NCBI RefSeq assembly: GCF_000176855.2
Contig: NC_015138.1
Span: 5,418,171 to 5,482,170, forward strand
DNA: 64,000 nucleotides
Origin: Paracidovorax avenae ATCC 19860
GTDB lineage: Bacteria; Pseudomonadota; Gammaproteobacteria; Burkholderiales; Burkholderiaceae_C
Direction: 5' to 3'
A program made the position numbers and the translations under genes. Positions within the stretch are counted from its first letter, which is position 1; every line of letters starts with the position of its first letter. Positions 21,666-31,212 of the stretch are shown here, one piece after another. The notes beneath the pieces were generated by a model, which was not told the DNA's origin, did no database searches, and saw only the letters and a list, made by a program, of their open reading frames with translations.

Positions 21666-24128
21666 TCAGTCGTAGTTCGTGAACCGGCTCGGCGCAGGCA
21701 CCGGCTCGCGCAGGTACTGGTAGCGCGGGATGTTCTGCTTGAGTGTCTGGATCGGGTCGGAACCCAGGGAGAGCCGGGAGAAGCCCACGAACTCGATCTG
21801 GAAGAGCAGCCGGGTGGTGGCCGTGGTCACGCTGCTCTGCAGGCGCTCGAGCACCACGCGCCCGATCCAGCAGCAGCTGTCGTACTCGAAGCCGATGACC
21901 GTGTCCACGAGCTTGCGGTCCTGCAGGCTGTAGTTCAGGCGGCCGACGGAGTACCAGCGCCCCCCGCCCTGCCCGCGGCCCGGGCCGAGGTTCTGGCCCT
22001 TGTCGCCCCAGAGGTCGTTGATGGGCCACTGCCAGCCCACGTCGATCTGCTCGCTGGTGCCCCGCTGGAAGCGGTAGGCCGCGTTGATGACGCGGTAGTC
22101 GCTGGGGTTGTAGCGCGCGCCGACGGTGGAGCGGATGGATCGGCCGGTCTTGGGGTTGTACTGCACGGTGGAGTCGAAGCCCCACTGGCGCGTCCAGTTG
22201 ATGCCGGCACCCAGCAGCACGTCCGAGAGGCGTTCGCTCACCGGCGTCTCGCCCGGCATGACCACGTTCTGGTCGCTGAAGCGCAGGCGCTGGGCGATGC
22301 CGAAGCGCGCCGCCTCGCCGCCGTCGTCGGGGTCCAGCAGGCGGGTGGTGACGCCCAGCGTGAGCAGGTTGTTGTCGGCGATGCGGTCGTTGCCGCTGTA
22401 GCCGTTCTCGGTGTAGATGGTGGCGAAGTTGAAGTCGTTCGCCGCCGTGTCGTACACCGGGATCATGCTCTGGTCGCGGTACGGCGTGTAGGTATAGAAG
22501 GCCCGTGGTTCCAGCGTCTGCACGAAGTTGCGGCCGAAGTAGCGCGCGTCGCGCTCGAACACGAGGCCGCTGTCCAGACTGAAGGTGGGCAGCGCGCGCG
22601 ATGCCGTGCGCTGCCCGGTCGCCGTCAGGGCGCTGTCGAAGTCGTACTGCGTGGCGTGGAACTGCACGCGCGGCGTGATGAAACCGCCCGGTGCCAGGAA
22701 CGGCCGGCTGAACTGCGCCATGGCATAGCTGCGGCGGGCATTGGGCTGGCCGGTGAGCGCACGGTCCGCGCGGAAGTCGGTGTAGTCGGCCTCGACGCTG
22801 GCGTCGAAGCCGCCGGGCAGCGACGACGGCGTGTAGCCCCAATGGATCTGGGGCATGCGATCGTAGGGCGGCACGATGGGCGCGTTCACGTCCTGCAGGA
22901 CCTGCCACTTGAGGGTGCGCATGCTCAGCGACATGTCGTAGGCGCCCCAGGACAGGGACGCATCCGCCGGCAGCAGGCGCTGCGTGAGCTGGCTGATGCC
23001 GCCGTTGGTCCGGGTGCTGAAGTCGCGCCAGTAGTTGTCGTCGCTTACGCGCGTCGCATCCACGTTCAGGCCGATGCCGCCGATGCCGGTATCGAAGGTG
23101 CCGCGGTGCTTCAGGCCCAGCGCCCAGCGGTCGCGGTTGCGCAGCCGGTCCGAAGGCATGTAGTCGCCCCGGATCTCGCCGTTGTAGGTCGGTTCCAGGT
23201 AGCGGAATTCACCGCTGGTGCTGACGCCCCGCTTGGACATGACCGTGGGCGTGATGGTGGCATCCCGGTTGGGCGCGATGTTCCAGTAGTAGGGCTGCGA
23301 ATACACGACGCCGCTCACGCTGTCGATGCCCACGGTGGGTGGCAGCAGGCCGGTCTTGCGCTTGTCCGACAGCGGGAACGTGAAGCTGCCGGGTATCGGC
23401 AGGACGGGCACGCCCTGGAACTCAAGCACGCCCCCTTCGGCCGTGCCCACCTGCTCTGCGTTGTCGATCTTGATGCTGCGGGCGCGCACGATCCAGGCCG
23501 GCTTCCAGGTGGACTCGTCGTTCTTCTGGCAGGTGGTGTAGGTGGCTTCGTGGACCACGGCGCGGTCGCGGTCGATGAAGTCCACGCGGCGTGCGTCGCC
23601 ATAGGCGCCATTCGCGAGGAAGCGGTAGCTGGCGTCGTCGAAGAACCCGGAGAACGCGTCCACCTGCAGCTCGAGCAGCGAACCTTCGTACACGTTGCCG
23701 GCGCGGTTGATGCGCACGTTGCCGCGCGCCTTGGCGAGGTCGTCGGGCACCGCGTAGTCGAGCCGGTCCGCGTGGATGATGGTGTCGCCGCGCCGCAGCT
23801 CGGCATTGCCCTCGACGGTCGCGTTGATGTCGGGCTGGCCGGAGACATGGTCGCCCCGCACGAAGATCGGCAGCTTCGGCCGCACGTCCTCGGGAATCTT
23901 CTCCTGCAGCAGCGGGCTGGACCGCAGGGCGGGAGCGGGCTCGGCCGCGGCTCCAGGGCCGGGGTCGGTCTGCGCGAGCGCTGCCAGCGGCAGCCCGCAG
24001 ACCATCCAGGCGGCAAGGCGAGCCAGCGCCCGCTGCTCGAACCGCGGGGGGGCGGCACGGTTCCGGCGGCGGGCAGGCAGGCGGGAATGCGTCGGTCGGA
24101 GGGGATCGGGCAAGGAAGAAAGGTCCAT
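21666..24128 (-). CDS. lptD: LPS-assembly outer-membrane protein LptD
   Basis: An ~820-residue LptD, the outer-membrane beta-barrel that inserts lipopolysaccharide at the cell surface with LptE. After a signal region ending near LAALAQ come an OstA/LptA-like jellyroll ([34 protein letters not shown]) and the barrel with many alternating aromatic strands, ending RFTNYD. Cysteines are seen in TTCQKN and a CC pair near the C-terminus, consistent with the disulphides that mature LptD needs. I used ATG 24128; the N-terminus is arginine-rich and long before the hydrophobic core, so the true start may be downstream, or upstream at 24179. Confidence 0.93.
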   Translation of the reverse strand: MDLSSLPDPLRPTHSRLPARRRNRAAPPRFEQRALARLAAWMVCGLPLAALAQTDPGPGAAAEPAPALRSSPLLQEKIPEDVRPKLPIFVRGDHVSGQPDINATVEGNAELRRGDTIIHADRLDYAVPDDLAKARGNVRINRAGNVYEGSLLELQVDAFSGFFDDASYRFLANGAYGDARRVDFIDRDRAVVHEATYTTCQKNDESTWKPAWIVRARSIKIDNAEQVGTAEGGVLEFQGVPVLPIPGSFTFPLSDKRKTGLLPPTVGIDSVSGVVYSQPYYWNIAPNRDATITPTVMSKRGVSTSGEFRYLEPTYNGEIRGDYMPSDRLRNRDRWALGLKHRGTFDTGIGGIGLNVDATRVSDDNYWRDFSTRTNGGISQLTQRLLPADASLSWGAYDMSLSMRTLKWQVLQDVNAPIVPPYDRMPQIHWGYTPSSLPGGFDASVEADYTDFRADRALTGQPNARRSYAMAQFSRPFLAPGGFITPRVQFHATQYDFDSALTATGQRTASRALPTFSLDSGLVFERDARYFGRNFVQTLEPRAFYTYTPYRDQSMIPVYDTAANDFNFATIYTENGYSGNDRIADNNLLTLGVTTRLLDPDDGGEAARFGIAQRLRFSDQNVVMPGETPVSERLSDVLLGAGINWTRQWGFDSTVQYNPKTGRSIRSTVGARYNPSDYRVINAAYRFQRGTSEQIDVGWQWPINDLWGDKGQNLGPGRGQGGGRWYSVGRLNYSLQDRKLVDTVIGFEYDSCCWIGRVVLERLQSSVTTATTRLLFQIEFVGFSRLSLGSDPIQTLKQNIPRYQYLREPVPAPSRFTNYD

Positions 24129-24218
24129 GGATTCAACCGGTCGGCGGCGCGCCCGCTCGGGGCGGGCACCGCAGGCCACCCGGACGGGAGAGACCGGGTT
24201 TGTAAAATCGGATTATCC

Positions 24219-25337
24219 ATGAGCCACCCCCGTCCCCCCTCCCCGGCCGCCGATGCCGGAGCCCACGCCGTCGCGTGGCCCGATCCTTCCCGCCGCGACA
24301 CCTTCGATGCATGGCTGGCTCCGCTGGTGGCTGCGCACGGCCTGGTGCCGTCCAGCCTGCGCCCCGCCTCCGCCGACGCGAGCTTCCGCCGCTACCTGCG
24401 CATCGACGGCGCGGATGGCGCAAGCCGCATCGTCATGGACGCCCCACCGGACAAGGAAGACTGCCGCCCCTTCGCGCACGTGCAGCGGCTGATGGCCGAG
24501 GCGGGCCTGAACGTGCCGCAGGTCCTGGCCTGGGACGAAGCCCATGGTTTCATGCTGCTGTCCGACCTGGGCCGGGAAACGGTGATCGAGCGCCTCGACC
24601 CGGCGCGCCCGGCCGACGCCCATGCCTGGTACCTGCAGGCCACCGATGTGCTGCTGCAGTGGCAGCAGGCGTCGAAGCCGGACACGCTGCCGCCCTATGA
24701 CGCCGCGCTGCTGCGGCGCGAACTGGCGCTGTTTCCCGACTGGTACCTGGCGCGCCACCGGGGCGTGGCGCTGGACGACGGGCAGCAGGCGACGCTGGCG
24801 CGCGCGTTCGACGCCATCGTGGCGGCCAACCTCGCCGCGCCCTCGGTCTATGTGCACCGCGACTTCATGATGCGCAACCTGATGGTGCCCGCCGAGACCG
24901 GTGCCCCCCTGGGCGTGCTCGATTTCCAGGACGCCGTGTGGGGCCCCGCCACCTACGACATCGCCAGCCTGGTGCGCGATGCCTTCATCAGCTGGGACGA
25001 GGATTTCGTCATCGACATTACCGTACGTTACTGGGAAAAGGCCCGGCGTGCGGGCATTCTCGGCAGCGGCAGCGCTTCCGGCTGGGGCGACGACTTCGGA
25101 GAGTTCTATCGCGCGGTCGAATGGATGGGACTGCAGCGCCACCTGAAGGTGGCCGGCATCTTCGCGCGGCTCACGCTGCGCGACGGCAAGCCCCGGTACC
25201 TGGCCGACACGCCCCGCTTCATCGGCTACATCCGCTCCACGGCGGGCCGCTACCGCGAACTCGTGCCGCTGCTGCGGCTCGTCGACGCCATCGAGGGCAC
25301 CGAAGCCGTGGCCGGATACGCCTTCGGCCGGGTCTGA
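24219..25337 (+). CDS. amgK: Anomeric MurNAc/GlcNAc kinase AmgK
   Basis: A 372-residue aminoglycoside-phosphotransferase-fold kinase of the AmgK type, which phosphorylates the anomeric carbon of recycled N-acetylmuramate or N-acetylglucosamine. Key motifs are the Brenner-type VHRDFMMRNLMV (catalytic Asp, Asn metal ligand) and the metal-binding LDFQDAVWGPATYDIASL. It is divergent from lptD, as in Pseudomonas. In that genus murU follows; here rsmE follows and no nucleotidyltransferase is nearby. A TAAAAT -10-like element (24203-24208) lies only 10 bases before the start, so the leader would be very short. Confidence 0.88.
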   Translation: MSHPRPPSPAADAGAHAVAWPDPSRRDTFDAWLAPLVAAHGLVPSSLRPASADASFRRYLRIDGADGASRIVMDAPPDKEDCRPFAHVQRLMAEAGLNVPQVLAWDEAHGFMLLSDLGRETVIERLDPARPADAHAWYLQATDVLLQWQQASKPDTLPPYDAALLRRELALFPDWYLARHRGVALDDGQQATLARAFDAIVAANLAAPSVYVHRDFMMRNLMVPAETGAPLGVLDFQDAVWGPATYDIASLVRDAFISWDEDFVIDITVRYWEKARRAGILGSGSASGWGDDFGEFYRAVEWMGLQRHLKVAGIFARLTLRDGKPRYLADTPRFIGYIRSTAGRYRELVPLLRLVDAIEGTEAVAGYAFGRV

Positions 25338-25399
25338 AGGGGACGGCCGTCCCCACCGCATTCCCCACTCCATCAGCAGCAACCACCGACGACGCCAGC

Positions 25400-26122
25400 G
25401 TGAACATCCCCCGCTTCCATTGCCCCGAGCCGCTGTCCAGCGGAGCCGCGCTGGCCCTGCCGCCCGCTGCCGCGCGCCACGTGCAGGTCCTGCGCCTGCA
25501 GCCGGGCGACGCGATCACGCTGTTCGACGGACGTGGCGGCGAATACGCGGCCACGGTGGCGCGCATGGGCCGGTCGGATGTCGAAGTCCTGGTGGGCGCG
25601 CACGACCCGGTGGAGCGCGAGGCCGGCCGCAGCGTCCACCTCGTCGTGGGCATGCCGGCCAACGAGCGCATGGACTGGCTCGTGGAGAAGGCCACCGAAC
25701 TGGGCGTGGCGCGCATCCAGCCCGTGGCGGCAGCCCGCAGCGTGCTCAAGCTCTCCGGGGAGCGGGCGCTCAAGCGACAGGCGCACTGGCAGGCGATCGC
25801 CGCGGCGGCCTGCGAACAGTGCGGGCGCAACCGGGTGCCGCAGGTGGAAGCCCCCGTGCCGCTGGCGGACTGGCTGCGGCTGCCTCCCGCGCCCGATGCC
25901 GCGCGGCTGGTGCTGTCGCTGCGCGAAGGCAGCCGGCCGCTGCACGACGCTGCGGCGAGCGCCGCCTGCGTGCAGGTGCTGCACGGCCCCGAGGGTGGCC
26001 TGGCCCCGCACGAGGAAGACCTTGCCCTGGAGCGCGGCTTCCTGCCCGCGAGCCTCGGGCCCCGCGTGCTGCGCGCCGAGACGGCCTCGGTGGCGGCGCT
26101 TTCGCTGCTGGCGTGCGCATGA
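25400..26122 (+). CDS. rsmE: 16S rRNA m3U1498 methyltransferase
   Basis: A 240-residue RsmE of the SPOUT class, which methylates N3 of U1498 in 16S rRNA. It begins PRFHCPEPL after a GTG start, with an N-terminal PUA-like domain (VLRLQPGDAITLFDGRGGEY). The SPOUT domain has MDWLVEKATELGVARIQPV, AAAACEQCGRNRVP, HGPEGGLAPHEE and the knot motif LGPRVLRAETA. Its stop overlaps the start of the next gene (ATGA), coupling this housekeeping gene to the SMC defence operon. Confidence 0.93.
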   Translation: MNIPRFHCPEPLSSGAALALPPAAARHVQVLRLQPGDAITLFDGRGGEYAATVARMGRSDVEVLVGAHDPVEREAGRSVHLVVGMPANERMDWLVEKATELGVARIQPVAAARSVLKLSGERALKRQAHWQAIAAAACEQCGRNRVPQVEAPVPLADWLRLPPAPDAARLVLSLREGSRPLHDAAASAACVQVLHGPEGGLAPHEEDLALERGFLPASLGPRVLRAETASVAALSLLACA

Positions 26123-27546
26123 TGGCGGTGCGCATGGAATCTTCTTCCCCGGCTCCCGGCGCCGACGCCCCCTGGGCGGACCTGGCGGACGCCGATGCCC
26201 TGCTGCCCGGCGGGCCGGACGAAGCATCGGGCGCCCTGTTCGACTTCTTCCGCGACACGGACGCCGCCACGGACGACCCCCTGCTCTGGCGCATCGCGCG
26301 CGAGCAGGAGCTGTCGCAGGCGCTGAGCGGGCTGTTCCACGGCCCCGCCGCGCTGGTGCAGCTGCGCCTGTGGGCGTTCCTGCAGCTTGCCCGCCAGGGC
26401 GAGTCCCAGCTGTCGCGCGAGCGCATCGACGAACTCTTCCACGCGCTGCGGCCCGAGGCCCTGGACACCGTGCTCAAGCGCTTCCGCGACGTGGGCCTGC
26501 TGGCCTGGGACGACAGCCTGCGCGCCTATGCGCTGCCCCCCCTGGCGCAGCGGGTGGCCGGCCTGCTGGCCCCGCTGGCCAGCGGCGACGCGGCCGGGCA
26601 GGACGCCGAAGGCGGCGAACTCGCCGCGCTGCTCGGGCAGGTCGTGGGCGCGAACCAGCTCGGGGCGCTCGATGCCGGGCAGTTGCAGATGCTGCAGGCG
26701 CAACTCACCCGGCTGCACGGCGAGTTCGCCGACGCGATCGCGAGCGGCTCCGAATTCCGGCTGCGCGCTGCGCGCCAGCGCTACGATCGCGCGGCCCTGC
26801 TGATCGACCGGGCATCCGACGCCATCACCGCCATCATCGGCCATGCCCACGGCCACATCGCCATGGAACGCGCAGCCCGCGCGCTGGGCCAGGCGCAATC
26901 GCGCCTGCTGGCGATGGCCAGCCAGTTCAACCGCGCGCTGCAGCAGGTGGACCGCCAGCGCGTGACGCTCGGCACCACCGGCATCACCAGCACCGACGTG
27001 AAGCGCTGGCTGCAGACGCTGCGCCATCCCGCCGCGCTGCTCGACACCGCGCTGGCCGTGCCTGTGGGCCTGTGCGCCCTGGCACCGCACGAACTGCTGG
27101 ACGTGACCGAGGCCGAGTTCGAGCGCGACCGCCCCACCCAGGGACCCGCGGAAGACCTGCCCGGCGCCCAGGAAGCCCCGGCCGGAACGCTGGCCGCCGT
27201 GGCCCTGCCGCGCGAACTGGGCGATCTGTCCGATCTGCTGGCGGCCTGGACGCTGGAAGCGCCCGCCGGAGAAGCGGCCGGGGCGCCGCGCGACGTGGCC
27301 GCCGCACTGCTCGGCGCCGAGCCGGAATCGGCCCGCTATGCCCAGGTTGCCTACAAGGCACAGCTGCTGCCGCTGCTGGGCGATCCGCAGGCCGGCGTGC
27401 TGCCCGGCGCCACCGGCGCGCTCGCGCGCCAGCCCTGGCGCGTGGAATGGGAAGCCGCCATCCAGGCCCTGGACCACCCGCAGTTGGAACTGGTGAGCCG
27501 GGGCCGGCTGGTGCCCGCGGACACTCCGCCGGATACCGACGGCTGA
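26119..27546 (+). CDS. jetA: Wadjet/Mks kleisin-like subunit (JetA/MksF-type)
   Basis: A 475-residue, mainly helical protein with no membrane segment. The first ~150 residues look like tandem winged-helix folds (LRLWAFLQLARQGESQLSRERIDELF, TVLKRFRDVGLLAWDDSLRAY). The middle is long amphipathic helix, and the end is a second wHTH-like part. This fits the kleisin-type subunit of MksBEF/JetABC condensins, whose first gene has this position and size. The assignment rests mostly on the operon: it is followed by a JetB/MksE-sized gene, an SMC ATPase and a toprim-like JetD. The start is one of several nearby ATGs; 26119 overlaps the rsmE stop. Confidence 0.72.
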   Translation: MMAVRMESSSPAPGADAPWADLADADALLPGGPDEASGALFDFFRDTDAATDDPLLWRIAREQELSQALSGLFHGPAALVQLRLWAFLQLARQGESQLSRERIDELFHALRPEALDTVLKRFRDVGLLAWDDSLRAYALPPLAQRVAGLLAPLASGDAAGQDAEGGELAALLGQVVGANQLGALDAGQLQMLQAQLTRLHGEFADAIASGSEFRLRAARQRYDRAALLIDRASDAITAIIGHAHGHIAMERAARALGQAQSRLLAMASQFNRALQQVDRQRVTLGTTGITSTDVKRWLQTLRHPAALLDTALAVPVGLCALAPHELLDVTEAEFERDRPTQGPAEDLPGAQEAPAGTLAAVALPRELGDLSDLLAAWTLEAPAGEAAGAPRDVAAALLGAEPESARYAQVAYKAQLLPLLGDPQAGVLPGATGALARQPWRVEWEAAIQALDHPQLELVSRGRLVPADTPPDTDG

Positions 27547-27627
27547 AGCTTCGGCCCGTTGCCTGCTCCCTGTTTTCGTTTCGTTTTTTCCTGACCGCCC
27601 TTTTCGTTTCCGGATGGACCGCTGCCC

Positions 27628-28326
27628 ATGGACGACGCCGCCCTGCTGATCGCAGAACTCCTCACGCGCCGCTGGCTGCCGCGCAGCCACCCGCGGGTCA
27701 AGCGCGCGCTGGTCGATGCCGAGCTCTTCGCGCAGGTCGAACAGCGCCTGGCGCAGTCCGGGCTGCGCTTCGTGGACAGCATCTACGCCGACCACGTCAG
27801 CCTCGCCCTGCTGCAGCCCGCGCAGAACGCCGTGCTGGGCGAAGGCGCGCTCAACGCCAACAACAACCTGGACCTGCCGCGCGACGCGCAGGCCCTGCTG
27901 GTGGTGCTCTGGGCCCTCATCGTTTTACCGAAGCGCGAGCGCCAGACCAGCCGCACCGAAGCCGAGGGCGACGGCCAGAACGACTTCTTCCCCGGTGCCA
28001 AGCCCCTGCCCTCCGCCCGGCTCGTGAGCCCCGTGCTGTCGTACAAGACGCTGCTGGAGGACTACGGCAACCAGCTCGGCAAGAAGCTGCGGCTGGATGC
28101 CAACCTGAAGCTGCTGGAACGCCACGGCTTCATCACGCGGCGCCAGGACGAGATCGGCGAGGGCCCGCTGCTGGACGTGCTGCTCGACTACGACGTGCTC
28201 GCACCCCGCATCCTCGACGGCGCGCTGGCCGACGTGCTGGCGCGCGAACGCGCCGCGGCGCCGCCGGCGACGGACGCAGCGGTTGCTGCCCCCACTTCTT
28301 CCGGGTCCGAGACCCCCACGGCCTGA
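27628..28326 (+). CDS. jetB: Wadjet/Mks KITE-like subunit (JetB/MksE-type)
   Basis: A 232-residue protein with two apparent winged-helix segments (LLIAELLTRRWLPRSHPRVKRALVDAELF and KTLLEDYGNQLGKKLRLDANLKLLERHGFI) and a low-complexity Ala/Pro/Ser tail. The fold order and size match the small MukE/MksE/JetB component, which binds the kleisin near the SMC heads. It follows jetA by 81 bases and precedes the SMC gene by 20 bases. The family match itself is from recognised layout rather than a strict motif. Confidence 0.72.
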   Translation: MDDAALLIAELLTRRWLPRSHPRVKRALVDAELFAQVEQRLAQSGLRFVDSIYADHVSLALLQPAQNAVLGEGALNANNNLDLPRDAQALLVVLWALIVLPKRERQTSRTEAEGDGQNDFFPGAKPLPSARLVSPVLSYKTLLEDYGNQLGKKLRLDANLKLLERHGFITRRQDEIGEGPLLDVLLDYDVLAPRILDGALADVLARERAAAPPATDAAVAAPTSSGSETPTA

Positions 28327-28346
28327 CCGGGCCTCTCCACCCGCCC

Positions 28347-31181
28347 ATGTTCCACCTGCAAACCCTCGAACTCGTCCACTGGGACTACTGCCAGCGCGTC
28401 GCGCTGCCGCTGGACGCCTCCATCATCACCATCGCCGGCCCCAACGGCTCGGGCAAGACCACGCTGCTGGACGCCATGCGCACGCTGCTGGGCCTGCGCT
28501 GCTCGGCCCCGCGCGACTACCGCACCTATGCCCGCCATGCCGGCGCGCAGACTGCGTGGCTGCGCGCGGTGGTGGACAACCGCCCGCAGGGCCGCCAGAC
28601 CTCCAGCCGGCCCTTCGCGCGCCGGCTGCTGTACGCCGACCAGGTCACGCTCGCCTGCCGCATCGACAAGAACGGCGGCGATTGGCAGCGGCGCTACTGC
28701 CTGCTCGATGGCGATGTCTCCATCGAGCAGCTGCGCGACACGCCCGAGAAGGATCTCGGCTTCATGGGCGTGGAAGCCTGGGGCCGCGTGCTCGGCGCGG
28801 CCGGCCTGTCCCCTGCCATCGCACGCGTGCTGTCGCTCGAACAGGGACAGACCGACCGGCTGTGCGAATTCAGCCCGCGCGAACTGCTGCGGCTCGTGTT
28901 CGACGTGTTCGGCGACCAGCAGGTGCTGGATGCCTACGACCAGGCGCGCGAGCACCAGCAGCAGCTCTCGCGCGAAATGGCGCAGGCCGAGCGCGAGCTC
29001 GACCACAGCCGCGCCCAGCTCACCGAACTGAGCAACCGGGTGACCAGCTACAAGACCTGGCAGCTCAAGCTGGCCGAGCGCGAGCGGCTCGCCACCGAGG
29101 TCCTGCCCGTGCTCAGCTGGCATGGCGAGCGTGAAGGCCTGGCGAAGCAGGCGCGCGAACTGCGCCGCCAGAAGACGCAGCACCGCGCGGCGCTCGCCGA
29201 GCAGGCGGCGCAGAACAAGCGCCTGCTCACGCTGCTGGACGAAGGCACGCGCGCCCAGGCCGATGCCGAGCGCCTGCGCGCCGAGCGCGACGAAGCGCGC
29301 TCGGCCCTGGACGACGCCACGCGCCACGAGGCACCGCTCGAGCAGCTGGCAAAGCGGGAGGCCGAACTGCTCGCGCTCGTGGACAAGGGCAGCAACGCCG
29401 ACGAACTGCAGGCCCACCTGCGCCAGCTGCAGGAGCAGGAATCCGGCGCGCAGGACGAGCGCTCCGCGCTGCAGCAGCGCCGCCGGATCGCGCAGGACGC
29501 CCTCAAGGCGCTCGAAGGCCAGTCGCTGCCGCCCCTGCCGCCCGAGGTGCAGCAGTTCCGCAGGCGCCTCACGGCCCAGGGAATCGGCCACCAGTTCGTG
29601 GCCGAAGTGATCGAGGTGGCGGACGAGGCCTGGCGCGCCGCCATCGAAGGCGTGCTGCGCGGCCATCGCTGGGTGGTGCTGCTCGACAAGGAAAGCGACC
29701 TGGCCGAGGCCTACGACATCGGCGAGCGTGAACGCTACCGCCATTACCTGGTCGGCCCCGGCGAGAAGCCCCTGCGCGGCGAGCCCGGCACCCTGCTCGC
29801 GCACGTGCGCTTCACCGCGCCGGTGCCGCGCTGGCTGGTGCAGCAATTGCAGCAACTGCGCTGCGTGGCCGACCCGCGCGAAGGCAAGCGCCTGGGCGGC
29901 ACCTGGATCACGCCCCAGGCCTACATGCACGACGGTCGCGGAGCGCGGTCCATGTGGGTGGAGCCGCGCGACCACCAGTTCGGCGCCGCCGCCGTGCAGG
30001 CGCGCCGCGCCGCCGCCGAGCGCGACCTTGCGCAGATCGACGGCCAGCTCGCGCCCGTGCTCGACCGGCTCATGGCCCTGAAGCGGCAGATCACCGATAC
30101 CCGCCGCGCGCTCGAAGGCCACAGCGCCGCGGAAGAGCTGGCGCGCCGCAGCGAGGAGTTCTCCCAGGCACGCGAGGAATTGCCGGCGGCCAAACAGGCG
30201 CGCATCGCCGCGGCCCAGCGCTGGCAGCGCCTGGACACCGAGGCTGCGCGCGTGCATGACCGCCATCGGGCCTTCACGGAGGAGCACCAGCGGCTGGAGC
30301 AGCAGTTGCGGCGCTCGCGCGGCGATACCGAACGCGCCGCGCAGGAATGGACCGCGCGCCGCCGCGGGCATGTGGAGGCCGCAGCGCGCAGCCAGACGCA
30401 GCGGCGCCAGTTTCCCGCGCGCTGGACGGCCGCGGAGACGCTGGGCGCACTGGTGGACGAATACGTGAACGACACCCAGGCGAAGCTGCGCCTCTCCGCC
30501 GTCGAGCAGGAGCTGGAACAGGGCACCTGGGAGCAGGATGCCACGGTGGAGGAGCGCTACCGCCGCATGGAAGCCACCGTGCGCGAGCAGGCCTCAAGCC
30601 TGTCGGACCACCAGGTCAAGAACGCCCAGGCCGGCACGGCCGTGATGAATGCGCGCGAAAGCTATATCGAGGTGCTGCGCAGCACCGTGCGGCGCTACCG
30701 CAAGAACATCCAGGAACTCGGCGCCCTGGCGGGTGTGGAGGTGGCGGCCGACCTGCCGCTGCTGGAGAACGACGACACCGTGCTCGCCCAGGCCGGGCTC
30801 AAGGTGCATTTCGCGTTCGACGGCAAGGGCAGCATCGGCATGAACGACGGCGAGGCATCGGGCGGGCAGCAGGTCATCAAGTCACTGATCCTGCTGGTGG
30901 GCCTGCTCAAGGACGAGGAAAGCGGCTCCGGCGGCTTCGTCTTCATCGACGAGCCCTTCGCCCACCTGGACGTGCGCAACATCCAGCTGGTGGGCCACTT
31001 CCTGCGTTCCACCCAGGCGCAGTACGTGCTGACCACGCCCATCACCCACAACCTCGAGGTCTTCGAGCCCGCGGAGATCACGCTCGTGACCAGCAAGAAG
31101 CCCCAGGGCTCGCGCTGGGCCCCGCCCATCGCCGTGGCCAAGCGGCGCGGCGTGCCGCAGCTGGAGCCGATGGCGGGATAG
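28347..31181 (+). CDS. jetC: SMC-like ATPase of a Wadjet/MksB-type complex
   Basis: A 944-residue SMC-family ATPase. The N-terminal half-head begins FHLQTLELVHWDYCQRV with Walker A GPNGSGKT at residues 31-38. Long coiled coils follow (about 195-390 and 560-760), broken by a globular hinge-like part (VAEVIEVADEAWRAAIEGVL to VEPRDHQFGAA). The C-terminal half-head has signature GEASGGQQV near residue 834 and Walker B FVFIDEPFAHLD near 862. It is shorter than typical MukB or bacterial SMC (1100-1500 residues) because the arms are short. In Wadjet systems this motor extrudes DNA loops, senses small circular DNA and hands it to JetD. The frame is open for over 900 codons upstream, but ATG 28347 gives the proper SMC start. 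Confidence 0.88.
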   Translation: MFHLQTLELVHWDYCQRVALPLDASIITIAGPNGSGKTTLLDAMRTLLGLRCSAPRDYRTYARHAGAQTAWLRAVVDNRPQGRQTSSRPFARRLLYADQVTLACRIDKNGGDWQRRYCLLDGDVSIEQLRDTPEKDLGFMGVEAWGRVLGAAGLSPAIARVLSLEQGQTDRLCEFSPRELLRLVFDVFGDQQVLDAYDQAREHQQQLSREMAQAERELDHSRAQLTELSNRVTSYKTWQLKLAERERLATEVLPVLSWHGEREGLAKQARELRRQKTQHRAALAEQAAQNKRLLTLLDEGTRAQADAERLRAERDEARSALDDATRHEAPLEQLAKREAELLALVDKGSNADELQAHLRQLQEQESGAQDERSALQQRRRIAQDALKALEGQSLPPLPPEVQQFRRRLTAQGIGHQFVAEVIEVADEAWRAAIEGVLRGHRWVVLLDKESDLAEAYDIGERERYRHYLVGPGEKPLRGEPGTLLAHVRFTAPVPRWLVQQLQQLRCVADPREGKRLGGTWITPQAYMHDGRGARSMWVEPRDHQFGAAAVQARRAAAERDLAQIDGQLAPVLDRLMALKRQITDTRRALEGHSAAEELARRSEEFSQAREELPAAKQARIAAAQRWQRLDTEAARVHDRHRAFTEEHQRLEQQLRRSRGDTERAAQEWTARRRGHVEAAARSQTQRRQFPARWTAAETLGALVDEYVNDTQAKLRLSAVEQELEQGTWEQDATVEERYRRMEATVREQASSLSDHQVKNAQAGTAVMNARESYIEVLRSTVRRYRKNIQELGALAGVEVAADLPLLENDDTVLAQAGLKVHFAFDGKGSIGMNDGEASGGQQVIKSLILLVGLLKDEESGSGGFVFIDEPFAHLDVRNIQLVGHFLRSTQAQYVLTTPITHNLEVFEPAEITLVTSKKPQGSRWAPPIAVAKRRGVPQLEPMAG

Positions 31182-31212
31182 CCGCCGGGCGGTCGTTGCA
31201 CGGGAATAGCGC

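Noticed and set aside
25533..28346. Open frame of over 900 codons running in front of and into the SMC gene, suggesting a giant 1882-residue protein
   Set aside because: The upstream part is the shadow of rsmE, jetA and jetB: its residues are Arg/Pro/Ala-rich without motifs, while the three other frames carry recognisable proteins. The SMC head starts properly at 28347.
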